64,000 bases of DNA from Agromyces luteolus (GTDB lineage: Bacteria > Actinomycetota > Actinomycetes > Actinomycetales > Microbacteriaceae): contig NZ_WODA01000025.1 of assembly GCF_009729855.1 (NCBI RefSeq), positions 186,001-250,000 of the forward strand, in the 5' to 3' direction. The first letter of the stretch is position 1. Each line of letters starts with the position of its first letter. Of the stretch, positions 1-11,684 are shown piece after piece. The translations under genes were made by a program, and so were the position numbers. The notes below the pieces were generated by a model, which worked only from the letters and a program-made list of their open reading frames with translations, was not told the origin of the DNA and did not search any database.

Positions 1-1208
1 AGCTGCGGCTTGGCGTCGGTCATGACCTTCGGCGCGTCGCCGGCGAGCCACGCCTCGAAGGGGGCGAGCTCGGCGTCGCCCGCGGCCCAGTCGAGCCGGA
101 CGCTCTCGGTCGTGCTCGCGATGCCCGCGCCGATCACGCGCCCGTCGAGGACCTCGAGGCTGAGTCCGAGGCCCGCGGGCTCGGCGGCGGTCGAGCGCGC
201 GAGCCAGTCGGCGAGGTCGTCGCCGCGGAGCGACTGCGGAACGGGGGTCACCGCCGCGGGTTCCGCCTCGGCGGACAGGGCCGCGGTGCCGTCGGCGGTC
301 AGCCCGTTCGACTCGGCCGCCATCTTCGTGACGCGCTCGAGCAGGGTCTTGAACTCGAGCCGGTCGAACAGCTCCCGCACGGCCGCCTCGTCCATGGGCT
401 GCGCGGCGAGGTCGCGGATCGCGACGTCGAGCTCGAGGTCGCGGACCAGGCGGTTGAGGCGACGGTTGCGGATCGCGTTCTCACGCTCTCGACGCAGGTT
501 GTCGCCGACCACGCCCTTGATCTCGTCGATGTGCTCGAGGATGCCGTCGAGGCTGCCGTACAGGCCCAGCCACTTGACCGCGGTCTTCTCGCCGACCTTC
601 GTGATGCCGGGCAGGTTGTCGCTCGTCTCGCCGACGAGCGCGGCGACCTCGGGGTACTGCTCGGGTCGCACGCCGTAGCGCTCGAGCACCGCATCGGCGT
701 CGTAGCGCTTCAGCTGCGACACGCCCTGCACGTTCGGATAGAGGAGCGTCACGTCGTCGTCGACGAGCTGGATGGTGTCGCGGTCGCCCGAGACGACGAG
801 CACCTCGTAGCCCTCGGCCGCGCCGCGCGTTGCGAGCGTGGCGAGGATGTCGTCGGCCTCGTAGTCCTCCTTCTCGAGCACCGTGATCCGCATGGCGCGG
901 AGCGCGTCCTTCAGGAGGCCGATCTGGCCCTTGAACTCCGACGGCGTCTCGCTCCGGTTCGCCTTGTACTCGGTGTACTCGCGCGTGCGGAACGACTGCC
1001 GCGACGTGTCGAACGCGACGGCCAGGTGCGTCGGACGCTCGTGCCGCAGCAGCATGAGGAGCATCGACAGGAAGCCGTGGATGGCGTTCGTGTGCTGGCC
1101 GTCTCGGGTGCTGAAGCTGTCGACCGGCAGTGCGTAGAACGCGCGGTAGGCCAACGAGTGGCCGTCGACGACGAGCAGGGTGGGCTTCACGGGGGTGGGG
1201 TCCGGCAC
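1..1208 (-). CDS. polA: DNA polymerase I, N-terminal part (gene runs off the window)
   Basis: Repair polymerase; the visible 402 codons carry the 5'-3' exonuclease (flap nuclease) domain and the start of the central domain. The polymerase domain lies beyond the window edge. Residues 11-16 read LLVVDG, the first metal-binding Asp of the FEN family, followed by SLAYRAFYAL. Further conserved blocks are AFDTSRQSFR, DDILATLA, VSGDRDTIQLV and the helix-hairpin-helix region around GETSDNLPGI. The GTG at 1208 is chosen because a TAGTCT -10 box ends six bases before it, which suggests a leaderless mRNA; an in-frame GTG at 1190 is the alternative. No Shine-Dalgarno is visible before either start. The upstream region matches a DNA-damage promoter motif (see findings). 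Confidence 0.95.
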   Translation of the reverse strand, partial: MPDPTPVKPTLLVVDGHSLAYRAFYALPVDSFSTRDGQHTNAIHGFLSMLLMLLRHERPTHLAVAFDTSRQSFRTREYTEYKANRSETPSEFKGQIGLLKDALRAMRITVLEKEDYEADDILATLATRGAAEGYEVLVVSGDRDTIQLVDDDVTLLYPNVQGVSQLKRYDADAVLERYGVRPEQYPEVAALVGETSDNLPGITKVGEKTAVKWLGLYGSLDGILEHIDEIKGVVGDNLRRERENAIRNRRLNRLVRDLELDVAIRDLAAQPMDEAAVRELFDRLEFKTLLERVTKMAAESNGLTADGTAALSAEAEPAAVTPVPQSLRGDDLADWLARSTAAEPAGLGLSLEVLDGRVIGAGIASTTESVRLDWAAGDAELAPFEAWLAGDAPKVMTDAKPQ

Positions 1209-1214
1209 CCGACA

Positions 1215-1236
1215 AGACTACAAGCGGGCACCGACA
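1215..1236 (-). promoter_or_regulatory. polA promoter with RecA-NDp/PafBC-like motif
   Basis: Reading on the minus strand, TGTCGGTG (1236-1229), eight bases, then TAGTCT (1220-1215), then six bases to the GTG start. This fits the mycobacterial RecA-NDp consensus tTGTCRGTG-N8-TAnnnT at every position except the first t. That motif is known as the target of the PafBC activator. The same architecture occurs before rarA. Regulation of polA by DNA damage is inferred, not shown. Confidence 0.6.
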
Positions 1237-1276
1237 CCGCCGGACGCCCCGGACCGGTCGCGGAGCGCCCGCAGAC

Positions 1277-1315
1277 GACGGATGCCGCGACGAACGAATC
1301 GTCGCGGCATCCGTC
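1277..1315. terminator. 17-bp perfect hairpin between pdtaR and polA
   Basis: Arms 1277-1293 and 1299-1315 are perfect reverse complements of 17 bases around a 5-base loop. It lies just after the pdtaR stop and upstream of the polA promoter on the same strand, so it probably ends pdtaR transcription and insulates polA. There is no T-run, as is common for terminators in high-GC actinobacteria. Each arm contains one copy of the GGATGCC/GGCATCC word. Confidence 0.65.
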
Positions 1316-1342
1316 ATCGGGCGGGCCGCCCGCGTGGTCGGT

Positions 1343-1951
1343 TCAGGACTTCTTCGGCGCCAGCTGCTCGATGATCGCCTGCGAGACGTCCTTCATGGTC
1401 AGGCGCCGGTCCATCGACGCCTTCTGGATCCAGCGGAACGCCTCGGGCTCGGTCAGCCCCATCTTCTCGTTCAGGAGGCCCTTCGCCCGGTCGACGAGCT
1501 TGCGGGTCTCGAACCGCTCGACGAGGTCGCCGACCTCGGCCTCGAGCGCGATGATCTGCGCGTGGCGGGCGAGCGCGATCTCGATCGCGGGAAGCAGGTC
1601 GTTGGGGGTGAACGGCTTGACGACGTACGCCAGGGCGCCCGCCTCGCTCGCACGCTCGACGAGCTCCTTCTGGCTGAACGCGGTCAGCAGCACGACCGGG
1701 GCGATGTGCCCCTTCGAGAGTCGCTCCGCCGCCGAGATGCCGTCGAGTTGGGGCATCTTCACGTCCATGATGACCAGGTCGGGTCGCAGCTCGGTCGCGA
1801 GCTGGACCGCGGTCTCGCCGTCGCCGGCCTCGCCGACCACCTCGTAGCCGTGGTCGCGCAGGATCTCGACGATGTCGAGGCGGATGAGCGACTCGTCCTC
1901 CGCGACGACGACGCGACGCGGAGCCGGCTGGGTGTCTTCGGTGTCTGTCAC
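1343..1951 (-). CDS. pdtaR: ANTAR-domain response regulator, PdtaR type
   Basis: Cytoplasmic two-component response regulator that acts by binding RNA. The 202 residues hold a receiver domain (about 13-130) with the acidic pair EDE at 18-20, phospho-acceptor Asp63 in IMDVKMP and the conserved Lys in VVKPF. A C-terminal ANTAR domain (about 137-198) contains LVDRAKGLLNEKMGL. In mycobacteria the partner is the sensor kinase PdtaS, which is not in this window. The GTG at 1951 is chosen because a TAGGCT -10 box ends seven bases upstream and no Shine-Dalgarno is present, suggesting a leaderless message. A longer reading frame extends upstream but would run across the tRNA promoter. It is a single-gene unit between tRNA-Leu (divergent) and polA. 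Confidence 0.93.
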   Translation of the reverse strand: MTDTEDTQPAPRRVVVAEDESLIRLDIVEILRDHGYEVVGEAGDGETAVQLATELRPDLVIMDVKMPQLDGISAAERLSKGHIAPVVLLTAFSQKELVERASEAGALAYVVKPFTPNDLLPAIEIALARHAQIIALEAEVGDLVERFETRKLVDRAKGLLNEKMGLTEPEAFRWIQKASMDRRLTMKDVSQAIIEQLAPKKS

Positions 1952-1958
1952 GCAGAAG

Positions 1959-1964
1959 AGCCTA
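1959..1964 (-). promoter_or_regulatory. pdtaR -10 box, probably leaderless
   Basis: TAGGCT on the minus strand lies seven bases before the GTG start of pdtaR. On the opposite strand TATTCT at 1968-1973 could be the -10 of tRNA-Leu, with CTGTCA at 1945-1950 as a weak -35, so the two divergent promoters would overlap within 37 bases. Confidence 0.5.
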
Positions 1965-1988
1965 CGGTATTCTGGCCGGGGCCTCCGG

Positions 1989-2074
1989 GCCGGTGTGGCG
2001 GAATGGCAGACGCGGAGCACTCAAAATGCTTTGCCCGTGAGGGCGTGTGGGTTCGACCCCCACCACCGGCACCA
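1989..2074 (+). tRNA. tRNA-Leu(CAA)
   Basis: The acceptor stem pairs GCCGGTG (1989-1995) with CACCGGC (2064-2070), followed by discriminator A and an encoded CCA. The anticodon arm GAGCA/TGCTT encloses the loop CTCAAAA, giving anticodon CAA, which reads the UUG leucine codon. The variable arm is long, as in class II tRNAs (Leu, Ser), and the T arm GTGGG-TTCGACC-CCCAC is intact. UUG is rare in this high-GC genome, so this is a minor isoacceptor. It is divergent from pdtaR. Confidence 0.96.
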
Positions 2075-2111
2075 CTCGAGCGGATCCGGTGCACGACGAC
2101 GTCCGCGGACG

Positions 2112-2148
2112 CCGACGGCCCGGTCGCGTCACGCGACCGGGCCGTCGG
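2112..2148. terminator. Strong bidirectional hairpin between tRNA-Leu and pyk
   Basis: A perfect 17-bp stem (2112-2128 with 2132-2148) closes a 3-base loop, TCA. It lies between two convergent units, tRNA-Leu on plus and pyk on minus, and can terminate both. No T-tract follows on either side. Confidence 0.8.
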
Positions 2149-2160
2149 GCGGACCGTGGG

Positions 2161-3576
2161 TCAGAGCACCTCGCCGACGATGTGCACGCGCACGTCGTTG
2201 GTGGTGCCGGGGATGCCGGGAGGCGATCCGGAGATGATGACGACCTTCTCGCCCGTCACCGCCTTGCCGGTCTTCTCGAGCACGTCGTCGACCTGGCCGA
2301 CCATCTGGTCGGTGTGGGTCACGCGCTCGACCACGAACGACTCGACGCCCCAGTAGAGCGCCATGCGGCGTCGGATCGCAGGGTCGGGCGTGAACGCGAG
2401 GATCGGGATGACCGAGCGGATGCGCGCCATCCGTCGCACCGACTCGCCGGTCTCGGTGAACACGCAGAGGTACTTCGCCTCGACGAAGTCCGCGACCTCG
2501 ACCGCCGCCAGCGTGATCGCCCCGGACTGCGTCCGCGGCTTGGTGCCGAGCGGCGCGATGCGGTCGAGACCGTGCCGCTCGGTCGACTCGACGATGCGGC
2601 ACATCGTCTTCACCGTCTGCACCGGGTACTCGCCGACGCTCGTCTCACCCGAGAGCATGACCGCGTCGGCGCCATCGAGGATGGCGTTCGCGACGTCCGA
2701 CGTCTCGGCGCGCGTGGGCACCGGCGCGTGGGTCATCGACTCGAGCATCTGCGTCGCCACGATGACGGGCTTGGCGAGGCGCCGGGCGATCTCGATCGCG
2801 CGCTTCTGCACGATGGGCACCGCCTCGAGGGGCAGCTCGACGCCGAGGTCGCCGCGGGCGACCATGATGGCGTCGAACGCCTCGATGATCTCCTCCAGCG
2901 CGTCGACCGCCTGCGGCTTCTCGATCTTCGCGATGACCGGGAGGCGCCTGCCCTCCTCGGACATGATCTGGTGCACGCGGTCGATGTCCGCCGCGTTGCG
3001 CACGAACGAGAGCGCGATGAGGTCGGCCCCCAGCTTGAGCGCCCAGCGGAGATCGGCTTCGTCCTTCTCGGAGAGCGCGGGGACGTTCACCGCGACGCCC
3101 GGGAGGTTGATGCCCTTGTTGTTCGAGACGGGCCCGGCCACGACCACCTTGGTCGTCACGACCGTGCCGTCGGACTCGAGCACCTCCACGCGGACCTTGC
3201 CGTCGTCGATGAGGAGGTGGTCGCCCGGCTCGACGTCCTGGGGCAGGCCCTTGAACGTCGTTCCGACGATCTCCTTCGTGCCGGCGACGTCGTCCGTCGT
3301 GATCTTGAAGATGTCGCCCTCGGCCAGCTCGTGCGGCCCGTCGGCGAACTTGCCGAGGCGGATCTTCGGCCCCTGCAGGTCGACGAGCACGGCCACCGCC
3401 CGACCGGAGTCGTTCGCCGCCTTCCGCACGTTCTGGTAGACGCCCTCGTGCACGTCGTAGCTGCCGTGGCTGAGGTTCATGCGGGCCACGTCGACGCCCG
3501 CATCGATGATCGCGCGGATCTGCTCGTAACTCGACGTCGCCGGACCGAGGGTGGCGACCACCTTCGCTCTTCTCAT
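2161..3576 (-). CDS. pyk: Pyruvate kinase
   Basis: Converts phosphoenolpyruvate and ADP to pyruvate and ATP, the last step of glycolysis, in the cytoplasm. It has 471 residues, the usual bacterial length. The A domain starts with KVVATLGPATSS and ARMNLSHG (31-38). The B domain is the beta-barrel lid (about 70-165). The active site contains IAKIEKPQA, the signature lysine of the family, then ARGDLGVELP and QMLESM. The C-terminal domain ends in VHIVGEVL. The ATG has a GGAGC ribosome site about 10 bases upstream. A GGCGCC-gtc-GGCGCC hairpin separates it from gltD, so it is probably its own unit. Confidence 0.97.
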   Translation of the reverse strand: MRRAKVVATLGPATSSYEQIRAIIDAGVDVARMNLSHGSYDVHEGVYQNVRKAANDSGRAVAVLVDLQGPKIRLGKFADGPHELAEGDIFKITTDDVAGTKEIVGTTFKGLPQDVEPGDHLLIDDGKVRVEVLESDGTVVTTKVVVAGPVSNNKGINLPGVAVNVPALSEKDEADLRWALKLGADLIALSFVRNAADIDRVHQIMSEEGRRLPVIAKIEKPQAVDALEEIIEAFDAIMVARGDLGVELPLEAVPIVQKRAIEIARRLAKPVIVATQMLESMTHAPVPTRAETSDVANAILDGADAVMLSGETSVGEYPVQTVKTMCRIVESTERHGLDRIAPLGTKPRTQSGAITLAAVEVADFVEAKYLCVFTETGESVRRMARIRSVIPILAFTPDPAIRRRMALYWGVESFVVERVTHTDQMVGQVDDVLEKTGKAVTGEKVVIISGSPPGIPGTTNDVRVHIVGEVL

Positions 3577-3627
3577 GTGGTGTGTGCTCCAGGGGTTGCG
3601 CGCCGAAGCGCTGGATCGGGGTCTGCA

Positions 3628-3642
3628 GGCGCCGTCGGCGCC
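3628..3642. terminator. Small GC hairpin between gltD and pyk
   Basis: GGCGCC (3628-3633) repeats as its own complement at 3637-3642 around a 3-base loop. It follows the gltD stop on the minus strand and precedes pyk. It may be a weak terminator for gltBD or a structure in the pyk leader. Confidence 0.45.
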
Positions 3643-3645
3643 GGG

Positions 3646-5103
<1,458 letters not shown>

Positions 5104-5153
5104 CCGTCACCTCCATGCTGTCGATCGGGACCGCGCGGCCGTGCGCCCTGCGC

Positions 5154-8100
5154 TCAGCCACCGGTCACCTCCAGGATGCGGCTCCACACCACGTCGCCGT
5201 CGGGGTCGAGGCCCTCGTCGACGGCGCTCTGGCGGGTGCGGAGGACCGCGGCGTAGTCGCGCGGGAGCACCTTGGTGAAGCGGTCGAACGCGGCGTCGCC
5301 CTCGGCGAGCAGCTTCGCCGCGACCGCCGAGTCCGTGTGCTCGAGATGCTGCTCCAGCAGGTCGCGGACGATCTCGTGGTCGGCGCTGCCGAGCCCGTGC
5401 AGCTCCAGCTCGCCGGTCGAGAGCGACTCCCGGTTGACCTTGGGCTCGGCGAGGTCGAGCACGTAGGCGGTGCCGCCGGACATGCCGGCGCCGAGGTTGC
5501 GCCCGGTCGGCCCGAGGATCAGTGCGAGCCCGCCCGTCATGTACTCCAGCGCGTGATCGCCGACGCCCTCGGCGACGGCGGTCGCCCCGGAGTTGCGGAC
5601 GAGGAACCGCTCGCCCACGATGCCGCGGATGAACATGCTGCCCTGCGTCGCGCCGTAGCCGATCACGTTGCCCGCGATCACGTTGCGCTCGGCGACGAAG
5701 CCCGCCTCCCTCGACGGGCGCACGATGATCTGGCCGCCCGAGAGACCCTTGCCGACGTAGTCGTTCGAGTCGCCCTCGAGACGCAGGCGGATGCCGCCCG
5801 GCAGGAAGGCGCCGAAGGACTGCCCTGCGCTGCCCGTCAGGGTCACGTCGATCGACCCCTCGGGCAGGCCCTGGGCGCCGTGACGGACCGTGACCTCGTG
5901 GCCGAGCATCGTGCCGACGGCGCGCTCGGTGTTCCGGACCGGAAGCTCGATCTCGACGCGTCCGCCCGATTCCAGGACGAGCGCGCTCCGACGGATGAGC
6001 TCGTTGTCGAAGTGCTCGTCGAGCTCGTGGTCCTGCCGGCGCGTGTTGCGGCGCGGCTCGGAGTCGGAGAAGTCGGGGCCGACGAGCACGGGCGTGAGGT
6101 CCAGGCCGGAGGCCTTCCAGTGACGCACCGCGCGCTCGACGTCGAGGAGCTCGCGGCGGCCGATGATCTCGTCGAGCGAGCGGTAGCCGAGTTCCGCGAG
6201 GTACTCGCGCACCTCCTGCGCGATGAACTCGAAGAAGTTGACGACGAACTCGGGCTTGCCCGTGAAGCGCTTGCGGAGCTCCGGGTTCTGCGTCGCGACG
6301 CCGACCGGGCACGTGTCGAGGTGGCAGACGCGCATCATGACGCAGCCCTCCACGACGAGCGGAGCGGTCGCGAAGCCGAACTCCTCGGCGCCGAGCAGCG
6401 CGCCGATGACGACGTCGCGCCCGGTCTTGAGCTGCCCGTCGACCTGCACGACCACGCGGTCGCGCATGCCGTTCAGCATGAGCGTCTGCTGCGTCTCGGC
6501 GAGGCCGAGCTCCCACGGCGTCCCCGCGTGCTTCAGCGAGTTCAGCGGGCTCGCACCGGTGCCGCCGTCGTGGCCGGAGACCAGGATGACGTCGGCGAGC
6601 GCCTTGGCGGTGCCGGCGGCGACCGCCCCGATGCCCGACTGGCTCACGAGCTTGACGTGCACGCGCGCTCCGGGGTTCGCGCGCTTCAGGTCGAAGATCA
6701 GCTGCTTCAGGTCTTCGATCGAGTAGATGTCGTGGTGCGGCGGGGGCGAGATGAGGCCGACGCCCGCCGTCGCGTGCCGCGTGCGCGCGACCCAGGGGTA
6801 GACCTTGGTCGGCGGCAACTGCCCGCCCTCGCCGGGCTTGGCGCCCTGCGCGAGCTTGATCTGGATGTCGTCGGCGTGGGTGAGGTACATGCTCGTCACG
6901 CCGAAGCGGCCCGATGCCACCTGCTTGATCGCGCTGCGACGCTCGGGGTCGAGCAGGCGGTCGAGGTCCTCGCCGCCCTCACCAGTGTTCGACTTCGCGC
7001 CGAGCCGGTTCATGGCGATCGCGAGGGTCTCGTGCGCCTCCTTGGAGATCGAGCCGTAGCTCATCGCCCCCGTCGAGAAGCGCTTGACGATCGACTCGAC
7101 CGGCTCGACCTCGTCGATCGGCACTGCCGGACGCGCGCCGGTCCGCAGGGCGAACATGCCGCGGAGCGTCATGAGCTGCTCCGCCTGCGTGTCGACCATG
7201 TCGGTGTACTCGCGGAACACGTCGTAGCGACGGTTCCGGGTCGAGTGCTGCAGGCGGAACACCGTCTCGGGGTTGAACAGGTGCGGCGAGCCGTCGCGGC
7301 GCCACTGGTACTCGCCGCCGGTCATCAGCCGTTCGTGCGCCCGCACCGCGACATCCGCCGGGTAGGCCACGGCGTGGCGCGACCGGTTCTCGTCGGCGAT
7401 CACGTCGATGCCGACGCCGCCGAGCTTCGAGGTGGTGCCCGTGAAGTACTCGTCGATGAAGTCCTGCGAGAGTCCGACGGCCTCGAAGGCCTGCGCGCCC
7501 GCGTAGGAGGCGATCGTCGAGATCCCCATCTTGGACATGATCTTCAGCACGCCCTTGCCGAGCGCGGTGATCACGTTGCGGACGGCCTGCTCCGGGGTGG
7601 TGCCCGTGAGCACGCCCGAGCGGACGAGTTCCTCGCATGTCTCCATCGCGAGGTACGGGTTCACGGCCGACGCGCCGTAGCCGACCAGCAGCGCGACGTG
7701 GTGCACCTCGCGGACGTCGCCGGCCTCGACGACGAGGCCGACCTTCATGCGGGTCTCGGAGCGGATGAGGTGGTGGTGCACCGCCGAGAGCATGAGCAGC
7801 GACGGGATCGGTGCGAGGTCCTTCGTCGTGTCGCGGTCGCTCAGGACGATGAACGAGGCACCCTCCTCGATCGCCTCGTCGACCTCGTGGCAGAGCTCCT
7901 CGATCCGCTCGCGGAGGCCGGCGGCACCTTCGTCGACGCGGTAGAGCCCGCGGAGCGTGCGCGCGGCGCGCGCGCCCGACGGGGCGGTCATGTGCACGAT
8001 CTTGGCGAGCTGGTCGTTGTCGATGACCGGGAAGTCGAGCGACACCTGGTGAGCGTGCTCGGCACCCGCGTCGAGCAGGTTCCGCTCGGGACCGAGCGAG

Positions 8101-9731
8101 GTCGACAGCGAGGTGACGACCTGCTCGCGGATCGAGTCGAGCGGCGGGTTCGTCACCTGGGCGAACTGCTGGGTGAAGTAGTCGAAGAGCAGGCGCGGGC
8201 GCTGCGAGAGCACGGCGATCGGCGTGTCGGAGCCCATCGCGCCGATCGGTTCCTGGCCCACCTTCGCCATGGGGGCGAGGAGGACCTTGACCTCCTCCTC
8301 GGTGTAGCCGAAGGTGCGCTGCCGGCGATTGACCGATGCCGGCGGGTGCACGATGTGCTCACGCTCGGGCAGGTCCGCGAGGCGGATGCGGCCCTCGTCG
8401 AGCCATTCCTGCCAGGGGGCGGATGCCGCGAGCTCGGCCTTGATCTCGTCGTCCTCGATGAGGCGACCCGCCTCCGTGTCGACGAGGAACATGCGACCCG
8501 GCTGGAGGCGGCCCTTGCGGACGACGCGTCGCTGCGGGAGGTCGATCACGCCGATCTCGCTCGCGAGGACCACGAGGCCGTCGTCGGTCACGAGGTAGCG
8601 GCCGGGACGGAGTCCGTTGCGGTCGAGCGTCGCGCCGACGAGGGTGCCGTCGGTGAACACGATGGCGGCCGGGCCGTCCCACGGCTCCATGAGCATCGAG
8701 TGGTAGTCGTAGAACGCCCGGCGGGCCGGGTCGATCTCGGTCTGCTTCTCCCACGCCTCGGGCACCATCATCATGACGGCGTGCGGGAGGCTCCGGCCGG
8801 CGAGGGTGAGCAGTTCCACGACCTCGTCGAACGAGGCGGAGTCGCTGGCGCCGGGCGTGACGATCGGCATGATCGGCGCGAGGTCGCCGAGCGCCTCGGA
8901 CTCGAGCTGCGACTGGCGCGCGCGCATCCAGTTGCGGTTGCCCTGGATGGTGTTGATCTCGCCGTTGTGGGCGATCATCCGGAAGGGCTGCGCGAGCGGC
9001 CACGACGGGAAGGTGTTCGTGGAGTAGCGGGAGTGGACCAGCGCGAGCTTGGAGGCGAACCGCTCGTCGGAGAGGTCGGGGTAGAAGGGCTCGAGCTGGA
9101 GGGTCGTGACCATGCCCTTGTACACGAGGGTGCGGCCGGACAGCGACGCGAAGTAGAGCTCGAGCTCGCGCTCGGCCCGCTTGCGCAGCCGGAACGTCAG
9201 GCGGTCGAGGGCGATGCCGGTGACGTGCGCGCCGTCGGACGTGGTCGCGGAGCTCCGGACGTAGAGCTGCTGGACGACCGGCATCGCGGCGCGTGCGAGC
9301 GTGCCGAGCTCGTCGGGGCGGACGGGGACCTCGCGCCAGCCGATGACCTCGAGGCCCTCGGTGGCCGCGATGCGCCGCAGCTGCTGCTTGACCTGGCTGC
9401 GCGCGGTGGGGTCGACGGGCAGGAACGCGTTCCCGACCGCGTAGGCGCCGGCCTCGGGGAGCGGGAAGTCGACGACCTCCCGGAGGAACGCGTCGGGGAC
9501 CTGCGTGATGATGCCGGCACCGTCGCCCGTTCCCGCGTCGGAGCCGACCGCGCCGCGGTGCTCGAGGTTGCGCAGTGCGTCGAGGGCCGCGGTGATGATG
9601 TCGTGCCCGGCCGTGCCGCGCAGGGTCGCGACCATCGCGAGGCCGCAGGCGTCCTTCTCGGCGGCGGGGTCGTACATGCCCTGCGCGGGCGGAGTCAGAC
9701 CGAACCTGGCGTGGGGAGGGGGAAGCGACAC
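5154..9731 (-). CDS. gltB: Glutamate synthase, large (alpha) subunit
   Basis: The 1525-residue large subunit hydrolyses glutamine and transfers the ammonia to 2-oxoglutarate. The GTG at 9731 is chosen because GAGGA lies about nine bases upstream. It gives a 28-residue leader ending just before Cys29 in DACGLAMV, the nucleophile of the class II glutaminase domain; this leader is removed in the family. Next come the central domain, the FMN-binding synthase domain ([34 protein letters not shown]), the iron-sulfur cysteines in CHLDTCPVG, and the C-terminal GXGXG beta-helix repeats ([17 protein letters not shown]). It is co-transcribed with gltD. Confidence 0.97.
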   Translation of the reverse strand: MSLPPPHARFGLTPPAQGMYDPAAEKDACGLAMVATLRGTAGHDIITAALDALRNLEHRGAVGSDAGTGDGAGIITQVPDAFLREVVDFPLPEAGAYAVGNAFLPVDPTARSQVKQQLRRIAATEGLEVIGWREVPVRPDELGTLARAAMPVVQQLYVRSSATTSDGAHVTGIALDRLTFRLRKRAERELELYFASLSGRTLVYKGMVTTLQLEPFYPDLSDERFASKLALVHSRYSTNTFPSWPLAQPFRMIAHNGEINTIQGNRNWMRARQSQLESEALGDLAPIMPIVTPGASDSASFDEVVELLTLAGRSLPHAVMMMVPEAWEKQTEIDPARRAFYDYHSMLMEPWDGPAAIVFTDGTLVGATLDRNGLRPGRYLVTDDGLVVLASEIGVIDLPQRRVVRKGRLQPGRMFLVDTEAGRLIEDDEIKAELAASAPWQEWLDEGRIRLADLPEREHIVHPPASVNRRQRTFGYTEEEVKVLLAPMAKVGQEPIGAMGSDTPIAVLSQRPRLLFDYFTQQFAQVTNPPLDSIREQVVTSLSTSLGPERNLLDAGAEHAHQVSLDFPVIDNDQLAKIVHMTAPSGARAARTLRGLYRVDEGAAGLRERIEELCHEVDEAIEEGASFIVLSDRDTTKDLAPIPSLLMLSAVHHHLIRSETRMKVGLVVEAGDVREVHHVALLVGYGASAVNPYLAMETCEELVRSGVLTGTTPEQAVRNVITALGKGVLKIMSKMGISTIASYAGAQAFEAVGLSQDFIDEYFTGTTSKLGGVGIDVIADENRSRHAVAYPADVAVRAHERLMTGGEYQWRRDGSPHLFNPETVFRLQHSTRNRRYDVFREYTDMVDTQAEQLMTLRGMFALRTGARPAVPIDEVEPVESIVKRFSTGAMSYGSISKEAHETLAIAMNRLGAKSNTGEGGEDLDRLLDPERRSAIKQVASGRFGVTSMYLTHADDIQIKLAQGAKPGEGGQLPPTKVYPWVARTRHATAGVGLISPPPHHDIYSIEDLKQLIFDLKRANPGARVHVKLVSQSGIGAVAAGTAKALADVILVSGHDGGTGASPLNSLKHAGTPWELGLAETQQTLMLNGMRDRVVVQVDGQLKTGRDVVIGALLGAEEFGFATAPLVVEGCVMMRVCHLDTCPVGVATQNPELRKRFTGKPEFVVNFFEFIAQEVREYLAELGYRSLDEIIGRRELLDVERAVRHWKASGLDLTPVLVGPDFSDSEPRRNTRRQDHELDEHFDNELIRRSALVLESGGRVEIELPVRNTERAVGTMLGHEVTVRHGAQGLPEGSIDVTLTGSAGQSFGAFLPGGIRLRLEGDSNDYVGKGLSGGQIIVRPSREAGFVAERNVIAGNVIGYGATQGSMFIRGIVGERFLVRNSGATAVAEGVGDHALEYMTGGLALILGPTGRNLGAGMSGGTAYVLDLAEPKVNRESLSTGELELHGLGSADHEIVRDLLEQHLEHTDSAVAAKLLAEGDAAFDRFTKVLPRDYAAVLRTRQSAVDEGLDPDGDVVWSRILEVTGG

Positions 9732-9843
9732 GTTGGACCGTCCTCGGTATCTCGGTGGCAACGGGGACGTCGTCGGCCCACGATGGAGGATTCGCAGCGC
9801 GAGGTGCGGCGCGGCGATGGGGAACGCGGTATCGGCGTGGCCC

Positions 9844-10833
9844 CTATTCGGAGGCCGAGCGGCTCGAGCTTGTGGCAGCCGGCTCGCCGTGTGCGTTCTC
9901 GCCCTCGACGCCATCGTCGAGAGAGTCGGTGTCGGACTCGGTGTCGTCAGAGTCTACCTCAGCATCAGCGGGCACCCATTCACGCCCCGGGCGGTACACG
10001 CTCGGCTCGATCCCGGTGTGACGACGGCTCTGCACGATGATGATGACGAGGCCGATGAGGATCGCCGCGAACGACGCCCACACGTTCGAACGGATGCCGA
10101 GGAACATCTCGCTCGGGTCGACGCGGATCGTCTCGAAGACGGCCCGGCCCGCCCCGTACCAGATGAGGTAGGCGGCGAACATCTTGCCCCAGCGGAGGCG
10201 GAACGCGCGCTCGAGCGCGAGCAGGACGACGACGCCGAGGAGGTTCCAGACGATCTCGTAGAGGAACGTCGGGTGGAACAGGGTGCCCTCGGGCAGGCCC
10301 GCGGGGAACGCCGCGTTGTCGGCGCCGATCTCGAGGCCCCACGGGAGGTCGGTCGGCCAGCCGAAGAGCTCGTGGTTGAACCAGTTGCCCAGGCGCCCGA
10401 CCGCCTGCGCGACGAGGAGGCCCGGAGCGAGGGCGTCGGCGAACGACCAGAAGCGGAGACCCGTGAGGCGACACGCGATGATGACGCCGACCGCACCGCC
10501 GATGAGCGAGCCGTAGATGGCGTTGCCGCCCTCCCAGATCGCGAAGACCTTCCACCACTCCTGGCCGGCGAAGTAGTCGTCGGGGTGCGTGAGCACGTGG
10601 TAGAGCCGAGCACCGATGATGCCGAGCGGCACCGCCCACAGGACGACGTCGAGCACGATCCCCGGCTCCGCGCCGCGCTTGGTGAGGCGTCGCGAGGTGA
10701 TGATCGTGGCCAGGACGATGCCCACGAGGATGCACAGGGCGTACATCTGGATGTTCAGCGTCAGTCCGAAGATCGGGATCTCCAGCGTGCGCCACGCCTC
10801 GTCGGGGCTCGGGATGCTGAGCGGTGCGATCAC
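9844..10833 (-). CDS. lgt: Prolipoprotein diacylglyceryl transferase
   Basis: Membrane enzyme that transfers diacylglycerol from phosphatidylglycerol to the lipobox cysteine of prelipoproteins. It has 329 residues with several hydrophobic helices (for example 31-47 and 107-121) and the family signature [13 protein letters not shown] at 146-158. The last 40 or so residues are a hydrophilic, Asp/Glu-rich cytoplasmic tail ([15 protein letters not shown]), longer than in the enterobacterial enzyme but common in actinobacteria. The start is GTG, with AAAGG upstream. It lies between trpA and gltB on the same strand. Confidence 0.96.
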   Translation of the reverse strand: MIAPLSIPSPDEAWRTLEIPIFGLTLNIQMYALCILVGIVLATIITSRRLTKRGAEPGIVLDVVLWAVPLGIIGARLYHVLTHPDDYFAGQEWWKVFAIWEGGNAIYGSLIGGAVGVIIACRLTGLRFWSFADALAPGLLVAQAVGRLGNWFNHELFGWPTDLPWGLEIGADNAAFPAGLPEGTLFHPTFLYEIVWNLLGVVVLLALERAFRLRWGKMFAAYLIWYGAGRAVFETIRVDPSEMFLGIRSNVWASFAAILIGLVIIIVQSRRHTGIEPSVYRPGREWVPADAEVDSDDTESDTDSLDDGVEGENAHGEPAATSSSRSASE

Positions 10834-10898
10834 GCCGGGCTCTGCCTTTCGTCGATGCTGCGGGGCGCGCCGTCAGGGGCGGCCCCGTCGAGACTACT

Positions 10899-11684
10899 TC
10901 ACTGTCGGACGGTGCCGCGCGCGAGCTCGGCCGCGAGCGCGCCGACCGCGTCGACGCCGCCGTCGGCGAGCGCCTTCACGAGCGCCGAGCCGACGATCGC
11001 GCCCTCGGCGTACTCGAGCACCTCGGCGACCTGCGCGGCCGTCGAGATGCCGACGCCGACGCAGCTGGCCGGGGAGCCGGCCTCGCGGAGTCGCCCGACG
11101 AGCGTCCGGGCCGCGCGGTCGACGTCGCTGCGCGCCCCCGTGATGCCCATCGTCGAGACGGCGTACACGAACCCGCGGCTCGCGTCGATCGTCTTCCGCA
11201 GGCGCGCGTCGGTCGAGGTCGGCGCCGCGAGGAACACGCGGTCGAGCCCGGTCCGCTCGGAGGCGGCGATCCAGTCGGCGGCCTCGTCGGGGATGAGGTC
11301 GGGCGTGATGAGCCCGGCTCCCCCGGCCGCCGCGAGATCGTCGGCGAACCGGTCGACGCCGTACTGCACCACGGGGTTCCAGTAGGTCATGAGCAGCACC
11401 GGGGCGTCGACTCGCTCGGTGACGCGACGGACCGCCTCGAAGCCGTGCGCGAGCCGGAAGCCGTTCGCGAGGGCCTGCTGCGTGGCCGCCTGGATCACGG
11501 TGCCGTCCATGACGGGATCGGAGTAGGGCAGGCCGAGCTCGAGCACGTCGACGCCGTTCTCGACGAGGGCGACCGCGGCCTCGACGCTCTCGTCGAGCGT
11601 CGGGAAGCCGACGGGGAGGTAGCCGATCAGCGCGCCCGCGGCCTCCTCGTTGCGCCCCGCGATGACCGACCCGACGTTCCTCAC
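10899..11684 (-). CDS. trpA: Tryptophan synthase alpha chain
   Basis: Cleaves indole-3-glycerol phosphate to indole, which is channelled to TrpB. It has 261 residues. The two catalytic acids are visible as Glu49 in [11 protein letters not shown] and Asp56 in the same block, and the phosphate-binding loops (VVGSALV near the C terminus) are present. The GTG start overlaps the trpB stop by four bases (GTGA), so the subunits are translationally coupled. It is the last gene of the small trp cluster. Confidence 0.97.
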   Translation of the reverse strand: MRNVGSVIAGRNEEAAGALIGYLPVGFPTLDESVEAAVALVENGVDVLELGLPYSDPVMDGTVIQAATQQALANGFRLAHGFEAVRRVTERVDAPVLLMTYWNPVVQYGVDRFADDLAAAGGAGLITPDLIPDEAADWIAASERTGLDRVFLAAPTSTDARLRKTIDASRGFVYAVSTMGITGARSDVDRAARTLVGRLREAGSPASCVGVGISTAAQVAEVLEYAEGAIVGSALVKALADGGVDAVGALAAELARGTVRQ

